NCBI GenBank assembly: GCA_002007465.1
Contig: LNAC01000348.1
Location: 1,505,178-1,569,177, forward strand
Source: Ailurus styani
Taxonomy: Eukaryota > Chordata > Mammalia > Carnivora > Ailuridae
DNA: 64,000 nt
Reading direction: 5' to 3'
Made by a program: the position numbers and the translations under genes. Below are positions 63,566 through 64,000 of the stretch, one piece after another. Every line of letters begins with the position of its first letter. The stretch's first letter is position 1. The notes beneath the pieces were generated by a model. It ran no database searches. It was not told the DNA's origin and was given only the letters and a program-made list of their open reading frames with translations.

Positions 63566-64000
63566 GATAATAATGATTTCTCCATGCTTGCCATGGGCGC
63601 TGGGGAGATAGAATTCAAATGCACAGTTCTGTCTTTTAAGGATGTTAAAATGTATTATGGGTACTATCCTTACCCTAGCTGCAACTTCTTTTTCTACTAT
63701 TGTTTTCTCTTTATCTTCATTTCTTTCTTCAAATCTGTTTTATTATTCCAAGCTTCCATCGCTCCTTTTTCAAACAAGGTGAGGGTGTAAAAAAAGGAAT
63801 CATAAACTTCCTTTAGATGTGAGACATGTGAATCTTTTTTAAGTGTTATTTTCAGGAGCCTCTAGGCAACACCAGGATAACAAGATAACATGAAAACTGT
63901 AGAGATAAACTGTGAATCTAGAAGCCCCAGGGTGGCTTTTCTTACAAATCATACTTCTCAGAGGGTTGGACACACATAAGCCAGGGATTTGGAGACAGAG
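63566..64000. other. Intergenic, no gene seen
   Basis: This is unique-looking AT-rich sequence to the right edge. Confidence 0.5.

Overview
The window is vertebrate nuclear DNA, almost certainly from a caniform carnivore and most likely a mustelid. The main evidence is about 34 copies of the carnivore tRNA-derived SINE (Can-SINE/SINEC). These read 'gcgcctgggtggctcag' at the head in + orientation, or 'ctgagccacccaggcgcc' in - orientation, followed by a CT-rich stretch and an A-rich tail. The window also holds L1 copies with the 3' end seen in carnivore L1s, and older mammalian repeats (MIR, L2, MER5A, MLT1-type LTRs). It is not prokaryotic: there are no operons, CRISPR arrays or bacterial genes. 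I see no previously undescribed biological system; the useful signals are one real gene, several well-preserved retrotransposition events and assembly artefacts. || Layout. 1-5425: an L1 3' end, then an old decayed L1 on the + strand carrying three Can-SINEs. 5452-7704: the only protein-coding gene I can support, PTCHD3 (patched-domain protein) on the - strand. Exon 1 (6501-7704) lies in a CpG island and exon 2 is at 5452-5573; later exons must lie beyond the left edge. 8000-64000: about 56 kb of apparently intergenic DNA upstream of PTCHD3. It is dense in SINEs and also holds L1 fragments (including one broken by a 755-base N gap), MLT1-type and other LTRs, MIR/L2/MER5 relics, a full-length processed HMGN2 pseudogene (57921-59085), a 33-nt retro-inserted fragment of U2 snRNA (37010-37042) and a 57-bp micro-L1 (53399-53455). 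From human gene order the next gene to the right would be expected to be RAB18, but nothing in the window encodes it. || Integrity. The PTCHD3 exon 1 reading frame appears broken, but the break coincides with a single N at 7376 flanked by a 14-base direct repeat of period 16. Counting one period out brings both halves of exon 1 into a single open frame of 396 codons ending at a splice donor, so the frameshift is best read as an assembly error. A second single N (22850) is flanked by an 88-base-period duplication of the same kind. A third (45985) sits where the head of a SINE is missing. || Interplay. The window is not a set of cooperating genes. PTCHD3 exons 1-2 encode the N-terminal disordered tail, the first membrane helix, the large first extracellular loop and the beginning of the sterol-sensing-like helices of a patched-family protein. 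The rest is a layered record of L1-driven insertions, many with intact target-site duplications (TSDs).
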